A DNA stretch of 11,227 nt. Origin: Bacteroidota bacterium (lineage in GTDB: Bacteria; Bacteroidota; Bacteroidia; Bacteroidales; UBA1402). Location of the stretch: the NCBI GenBank assembly GCA_030706285.1, contig JAUZOU010000062.1:1-11227 (forward strand), written 5' to 3'. Below the pieces are notes generated by a model, which ran no database searches, was not told where the DNA came from, and saw only the letters and a list, made by a program, of their open reading frames with translations. Made by a program: the position numbers and the translations under genes. Of the stretch, positions 7,415-11,227 are shown piece by piece (positions within the stretch are counted from its first letter, which is position 1; every line of letters starts with the position of its first letter).

Positions 7415-9076
7415 ATGAAGAGAAACGCAATCACTTTCATTTTCAGCATGCTCGTCGTAGTCGCTTTTGGTCAAAGCAACTTTGGCAAAGACTATTTTGC
7501 CCTGGGCGAGTATAAGTTAGCCAAAACCTGGTTTGAACAACAAGTCAGTCAGTCACCGGCTGAATCCAACTATTACCTGGGAGAAATTGCCTGGAAAGAA
7601 GGCAATGCTGACGCTGCAAAAAAATATTACGAAAAAGGTATCGCTGCCGATCCACTTTACATGTTAAACTATGTCGGAAAAGGCAAAACGTTACTTAAAT
7701 CGAACCAGAAAGAAGCGGAAACGCTTTTTATGACGGCTCTAAAGAAGAATAAAAAAGATGTTCCGACGAACCTGGCTGTCGTTGCTGCCTACAAAGATAA
7801 CGGCATGAACGACATCGCCCAGCTTAAACTTGCCCAGGCTGAAAAAATCGGCAAAAAGTCTGCTGCTCTTTATATCTATGAAGGAGATCAGATACTGACC
7901 GGTAACAGCGAATCCAAATTGGGCGATGCCTCCAGCAAGTACGAACAAGCCATGTACTTCGAACCTGGAAATACAGTTGCTCAAATCAAGTATGCACAGG
8001 TTTACAACCAAATCAATCCGAAGGTGTCTGTTGAAACACTGAAAAAGGTCATTGCCGCCCATCCGGATTATTTGATCGCTTATAGGGACATTGCTGTCAG
8101 CTATTTTAAAGATGGCTTTTATCCACAGGCAATTGATAACTTCAAAACATACTTTGCTAACGGTAGCTATAATGTAGAAGACCTCTGGCGCTTTGCCTCA
8201 GCCTATTACTTCACCAATCAGTACGAAGAATCACTCAAGCTGATCAATGAAGGACTGCAAATCAATCCGGATCACTTCGTCTTGAATCGTCTGCGCATGT
8301 ACAATGCCTCGAAAATGAAAGATACCCAGAATGGTATGGCATACGCCACTAAATTCTTCAGTCTGAGACCTGAAGGCGAAGAGTCCAAATTTATTTATCA
8401 GGATTATTTGGCTTATGCCAACATCCTGGCTGATTCCAGCTATTTTGACAAGGCGTTGGAGCAATTCAACAAGGTATTGAATACCGAAGACGAAAAAGTG
8501 GACCAGCCGACTGTTTATAAAGACATGGGCGAATGTTACAACAAAATGAAAGACTACGCCAAAGCGGCTGATTGCTTCCAGAAATACATTTCAATGGTCG
8601 GTGTTGATTACGTCGAATCATCAGCCTATTTTGAACTTGGCAAGGCTTATTACGGTGCCGCCCAGTCAATCAGAAAAGATCCGTCGCAAAAGGACAAACT
8701 GATAGAATATGTCACTTTGGCTGATTCAGCCTTTACGTCAACTATCAGAATGGCGCCGGATAGTTATGTCGGTTACATGTGGCGTGCCAATACCTATACC
8801 TTGCTCGATCCTGAATCAACGCAAGGATTGGCTAAGCCTTATTTCGAAGAAGCAGTGACGGTGATTCTGAAAAAAGCAAGCGAAAGTCAACTTTCTCCAA
8901 GTCTCAAAAAACAATTGCTTTCGGCCTACCAATACCTTGGATACTACTATTATCTGAAAGAAGATAAAGTCAATTCCAGCCTTTACTGGAATAAGATCCT
9001 CGAATTGGATCCAACCGATAAAAATGCCATAATGGTATTGGATTCCTACAAAGCTGAAGCTGAAAAGAAGAAATAA
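7415..9076 (+). CDS. Secreted tetratricopeptide-repeat protein
   Basis: This 553-residue protein starts with a signal peptide (KRNAITFIFSMLVVVAFGQ), cleavage being likely near residue 19-20, so it should be periplasmic or attached to the outer membrane. The rest is helical TPR-like repeats. Recognisable units lie near 23-48, 50-81, 150-186, 219-250, 253-287, 364-395, 402-447 and 505-537, many with the W/Y-LG-Y-FA-P pattern, for example DMGECYNKMKDYAKAADCFQKYI and DLWRFASAYYFTNQYEESLKLINEG. TPR proteins scaffold protein-protein contacts, and no catalytic domain is visible. It is 27 bases after the PstS-like gene, hence co-transcribed, and its own strong terminator closes the unit. Its conserved-looking linkage to a PstS-like lipoprotein and TonB genes suggests an envelope complex (inference). 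Confidence 0.88.
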   Translation: MKRNAITFIFSMLVVVAFGQSNFGKDYFALGEYKLAKTWFEQQVSQSPAESNYYLGEIAWKEGNADAAKKYYEKGIAADPLYMLNYVGKGKTLLKSNQKEAETLFMTALKKNKKDVPTNLAVVAAYKDNGMNDIAQLKLAQAEKIGKKSAALYIYEGDQILTGNSESKLGDASSKYEQAMYFEPGNTVAQIKYAQVYNQINPKVSVETLKKVIAAHPDYLIAYRDIAVSYFKDGFYPQAIDNFKTYFANGSYNVEDLWRFASAYYFTNQYEESLKLINEGLQINPDHFVLNRLRMYNASKMKDTQNGMAYATKFFSLRPEGEESKFIYQDYLAYANILADSSYFDKALEQFNKVLNTEDEKVDQPTVYKDMGECYNKMKDYAKAADCFQKYISMVGVDYVESSAYFELGKAYYGAAQSIRKDPSQKDKLIEYVTLADSAFTSTIRMAPDSYVGYMWRANTYTLLDPESTQGLAKPYFEEAVTVILKKASESQLSPSLKKQLLSAYQYLGYYYYLKEDKVNSSLYWNKILELDPTDKNAIMVLDSYKAEAEKKK

Positions 9077-9100
9077 CAGTGCCTCCGCACTTATTCTCCT

Positions 9101-9153
9101 AAAAAAAGAAGGTGTCTCTAAAGTAAATAGCTTAGAGATACCTTCTTTTTTTT
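9101..9153 (+). terminator. Strong Rho-independent terminator of the PstS-like/TPR unit
   Basis: The arms 9101-9121 and 9132-9152 form a 21-bp stem with one G-T wobble around a 10-base loop (9122-9131), ending in eight T (9146-9153). Seven A at the left base (9101-9107) make it able to act on the opposite strand too. It starts 24 bases after the TPR stop codon. Confidence 0.92.
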
Positions 9154-9283
9154 GGTTCACTGTCCAAACAATTCCAGCTTTCTATTTTATAGCATTTAAG
9201 CAAATTAATTTAGATCAGCAGAGAAAAGGTTTCAAAATAAATTAGGGGAAAAATGTTGCAGACGACTGCTTTTAATCGCCGTT

Positions 9284-9595
9284 CCGCCTGCCCGTGCCCG
9301 CTTCACTACCGGTTAGTATCCATCAACCGACTAATCAGTTGATCCGAAAAAGAAGCCTCGGCAATCCGGTGCATGTGCCATCAGGGTAGCGGACTGAAGG
9401 GAAGCGGCTTAGCTGACGTCGGCATCGACGGACGGGTGCAGGGAACACGAAGAATCCGGCGATACAATTTGTGAAGGCTCACAGAGACAAGCAAATTGTG
9501 CCGGAGTCGAGCCGTTCACCAGCCCGGACTAGTGTCGACGGAAGGTATGCCGCTGGACGAAGGAAGCGGGGCTAGCTAAACGGAGCATAAAAAAC
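9284..9595 (+). ncRNA. Group II (IIC-like) intron domain I relic or intron-derived structured RNA
   Basis: No credible protein gene lies between 9154 and 9657. About 9284-9595 is markedly richer in G+C than the flanking spacers. On the + strand, short blocks follow the order seen in domain I of bacterial IIC introns as I recall the Oceanobacillus iheyensis intron: TGCCCG (about 9288), GGTTAGTATCC (9311-9321, like GGTGAGAGTCC), a 6-bp hairpin ATCAAC/GTTGAT (9322-9343), AGCCTCGGCAATCCGGTG (9354-9371), CTGAAGGGAAGCGG (9394-9407), GGGAACACGAA (9441-9451). A 13-bp hairpin with a 3-base bulge follows (9456-9504). I find no domain V-like hairpin, no reverse transcriptase, and no exact GTGYG 5' end. 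It would then be a truncated intron or an RNA descended from one. The comparison is from memory, so confidence is moderate. Confidence 0.5.
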
Positions 9596-9628
9596 GAAGC
9601 TGTCTTAATAGGACAGCTTCATTTTTTT
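9596..9628. terminator. Bidirectional terminator between the RNA island and the pectin esterase gene
   Basis: The arms 9596-9605 and 9611-9620 (GAAGCTGTCT with GGACAGCTTC) pair over 10 bp, the innermost pair being T-G, around a 5-base loop. Seven T follow on the right (9622-9628) and six A precede on the left (9589-9594). It can therefore end the minus-strand pectin esterase transcript, whose stop codon is at 9658, and any + strand transcript through the island. Confidence 0.85.
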
Positions 9629-9657
9629 ATATACCATGATTGGCTGGTTCACCCAGG

Positions 9658-11227
9658 CTATCGTTCCCATGGCTTCCAGTTATCCGGCCCGGACAACATC
9701 TTTCCCAGTTCATACGCATTCAGCTGCTTCACCTTTAACTGTTTCGACCATTTAACCCGGTTCGTTGCCACAGCCCCAGGCCCTTTTGAGCCACACTCAG
9801 CATAAAACGCCGTCTTTTCAGCCTCTTTTTTGTTCCAGTTGAACCAGCCCTCGGGACGAATATGGCCCCCCATATCACAATTCAGGAAGACTGTTTTCGC
9901 AAACGGCTTCCACGGTCTGCCCAGATAGACATCAGAAACCCCGTCATCGGCCGTCAGCTTACAATCCATGAACACATACCCATAAGGAATACCTTCAGGC
10001 GTTGAAGCAGCTGTTAGATAGCCGCCAGACCGTTTAGCCCTGATTTCACACCGGTTGAACACAGCCGTTGATGAGCCAAAAATGAAATCGACCGTTCCTT
10101 CGATGTCGCAATCTTCATAATATTGACGGCTTTGTTTTCCCCAAGTATATCGCGTATCCTGAAAACCCAGAAAACGACAATGCCTGAAAGCGACCTTATC
10201 ACCGGCAACCATGACGGCTACAGCCTGTCCAACAGGTCCAGCCGTATTTTCAAACGTGATGTTTTCGGCCTCAAATCCAGTACCGTAAATAAATACACCA
10301 GAAGAACCGAACGTCCCTAAATTCTCACCGAAAACTGTCTTCTTAGACGCATAATCATCAAAGGTGATCACTGTTTCCGTTTGACTTTCTCCGATCAACG
10401 AAATATTGATAGAATTTTCCGGAATGACAAGCTTTTCTTTATAAACGCCTTTACGGACAAAGACCGTCGTACGGGCATTTCTGTTGGCAGGGATCGCATT
10501 GATGGCTTCCTGAATCGTCATGAAATCACCGCTTCCATCTTTGGCCACAACAAAATCATATTGCCTGATGTAGGGTTTCAACGCAGGGACCTTTTCTGCC
10601 AGTTCCTGAGCCACCAACCGTGCCATGGCCCGCGCGCCTCTGGCTTTCAAATGGGTATCATCTTCCCTGCCGGCGGGAGCAGCTGGATTAGTCCCTTTTT
10701 CCACCCACATGTACAACGCTTTGGAGGCTTCAGGGCCAAGATCCTGAACCAGTTTCTTACTGGACAGATTGTGATCGATCAAGACAACATTCATTTCTTT
10801 TGCCACCTCACGGGCAGCCTGCAGGTAATCTCCGTGAGTTTCCACCAATTGGCCGTTCTCATCGAATTTCCGGCGAACAATGGAGGTTAAAATCACCGGA
10901 ATGCCTCCTTTCTCACGGGTTTCATTGATGTACTGCTTCAGCTGATCATTGTACGTTGTCCCAGGATCGGTATGTCTGTCGGCATTGGGCTTTTCATCAT
11001 TATGACCAAATTGGATCAACACATAATCCCCCTTTTTGATCTTATCGTAGACTGGTTTCCAGAGCCCTTCGTTTCGAAAGCTCAAACTGCTCCTGCCATT
11101 CATGGCATGGTTGTCGACTACGACAGATCGGGCATCAAAAAAGCTGGAAAGTGCCTGTCCCCATCCACGTTCAAGATTCATGCTATCCAGCGGCTTGTTG
11201 GCACAGGTGGAATCCCCAATCGTGAAA
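9658..11227 (-). CDS. Rhamnogalacturonan-acetylesterase (SGNH, CE12-like) / pectin methylesterase (CE8) fusion, 5'-partial
   Basis: The frame runs off the right edge. The 15 codons before the Met at 11181 encode FTIGDSTCANKPLDS, which includes the SGNH block I GDS (codons 11209-11217), so that Met is internal. Counting from it, residues 1-205 form the acetylesterase: ERGWGQ, block II NHAMNGRS (24-31), block III GHND (59-62), and DDTH (174-177) holding the catalytic Asp/His. Residues 208-507 are pectin methylesterase: GSGDFMTIQEAINAIP, GVYKE (245-249), QAVA (319-322), GFQDTRYT (339-346), DFIFG (365-369), LGRPW (420-424), with all expected catalytic residues. The enzyme should remove acetyl and methyl groups from pectin, exposing the backbone to lyases. 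A signal peptide is expected upstream but is outside the window. No other pectin genes are visible here; they may follow beyond the edge. Confidence 0.93.
   Translation of the reverse strand, partial: FTIGDSTCANKPLDSMNLERGWGQALSSFFDARSVVVDNHAMNGRSSLSFRNEGLWKPVYDKIKKGDYVLIQFGHNDEKPNADRHTDPGTTYNDQLKQYINETREKGGIPVILTSIVRRKFDENGQLVETHGDYLQAAREVAKEMNVVLIDHNLSSKKLVQDLGPEASKALYMWVEKGTNPAAPAGREDDTHLKARGARAMARLVAQELAEKVPALKPYIRQYDFVVAKDGSGDFMTIQEAINAIPANRNARTTVFVRKGVYKEKLVIPENSINISLIGESQTETVITFDDYASKKTVFGENLGTFGSSGVFIYGTGFEAENITFENTAGPVGQAVAVMVAGDKVAFRHCRFLGFQDTRYTWGKQSRQYYEDCDIEGTVDFIFGSSTAVFNRCEIRAKRSGGYLTAASTPEGIPYGYVFMDCKLTADDGVSDVYLGRPWKPFAKTVFLNCDMGGHIRPEGWFNWNKKEAEKTAFYAECGSKGPGAVATNRVKWSKQLKVKQLNAYELGKMLSGPDNWKPWER

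Noticed and set aside
9253..9342. 29-codon open frame starting at ATG 9253 inside the spacer
   Set aside because: It is short, has no recognisable motif, and overlaps the structured island; there is no support for translation.
9284..9595. RNase P RNA, tmRNA or rRNA fragment as the identity of the island
   Set aside because: The conserved RNase P core (GAGGAAAGTCCGGGC-like), a tmRNA acceptor end with CCA, and rRNA signature runs are all absent on both strands.
10381..10890. 169-residue open frame on the + strand
   Set aside because: It is antisense to the SGNH/pectin methylesterase gene, whose motifs are intact, and its translation shows no recognisable domain.
11179..11181. ATG (minus strand) at 11181 as the start of the pectin esterase
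   Set aside because: The in-frame codons upstream encode the SGNH GDS motif, which is required for the esterase, so the start lies beyond the window.
1..11227. CRISPR arrays, tRNA genes, insertion sequences with transposase
   Set aside because: No spaced direct repeats, no cloverleaf with the conserved T-loop, and no transposase-like reading frame were seen.

Overview
The window looks like a chromosomal segment of a Bacteroidota bacterium, most likely Bacteroidales. The evidence is a four-gene exbB-exbD-exbD-tonB cluster of the Bacteroidota type, a TonB with the N-terminal W..LVFE.KNKSYGAY signature, TAnnTTTG promoter boxes with no clear Shine-Dalgarno sequences, and a pectin-degrading CE12-CE8 fusion esterase. 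Species cannot be named from the sequence alone.

Layout. Positions 1-2600 (+) hold the 3' part of a large protein that joins receiver-like domain(s) to a PEP-synthase-type ATP-binding module; its true start lies left of the window. Positions 2601-2974 are a regulatory gap with candidate promoter boxes. Positions 2975-6045 (+) hold exbB, two exbD paralogues and tonB, an inner-membrane motor expected to energise outer-membrane TonB-dependent receptors. A hairpin terminator at 6070-6112 follows tonB. Then come a 65-residue two-helix membrane protein (6134-6331), a PstS-like lipoprotein (6431-7387) and a secreted TPR protein (7415-9076), closed by a strong terminator (9101-9153). Because no pst permease or ATPase gene is present, and the PstS-like and TPR genes follow the TonB motor directly, their role is more likely in the envelope around the TonB system than in classical phosphate uptake (inference).

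Positions 9154-9657 contain no convincing protein gene. Within them, about 9284-9595 is a GC-rich, hairpin-rich island whose ordered short motifs resemble domain I of a group II (IIC-like) intron on the + strand. No reverse transcriptase and no domain V are visible, so it is a truncated relic or an intron-derived noncoding RNA. A symmetric hairpin at 9596-9628 can terminate transcription from either side.

Positions 9658-11227 (-) hold a convergent, 5'-incomplete gene for a two-domain pectin esterase: an SGNH rhamnogalacturonan-acetylesterase-like domain followed by a pectin methylesterase domain. It points to growth on plant pectin. The most notable items are the intron-like island, the receiver/ATP-grasp protein that lacks the rest of PEP synthase, and the orphan PstS-like gene tied to the TonB locus.
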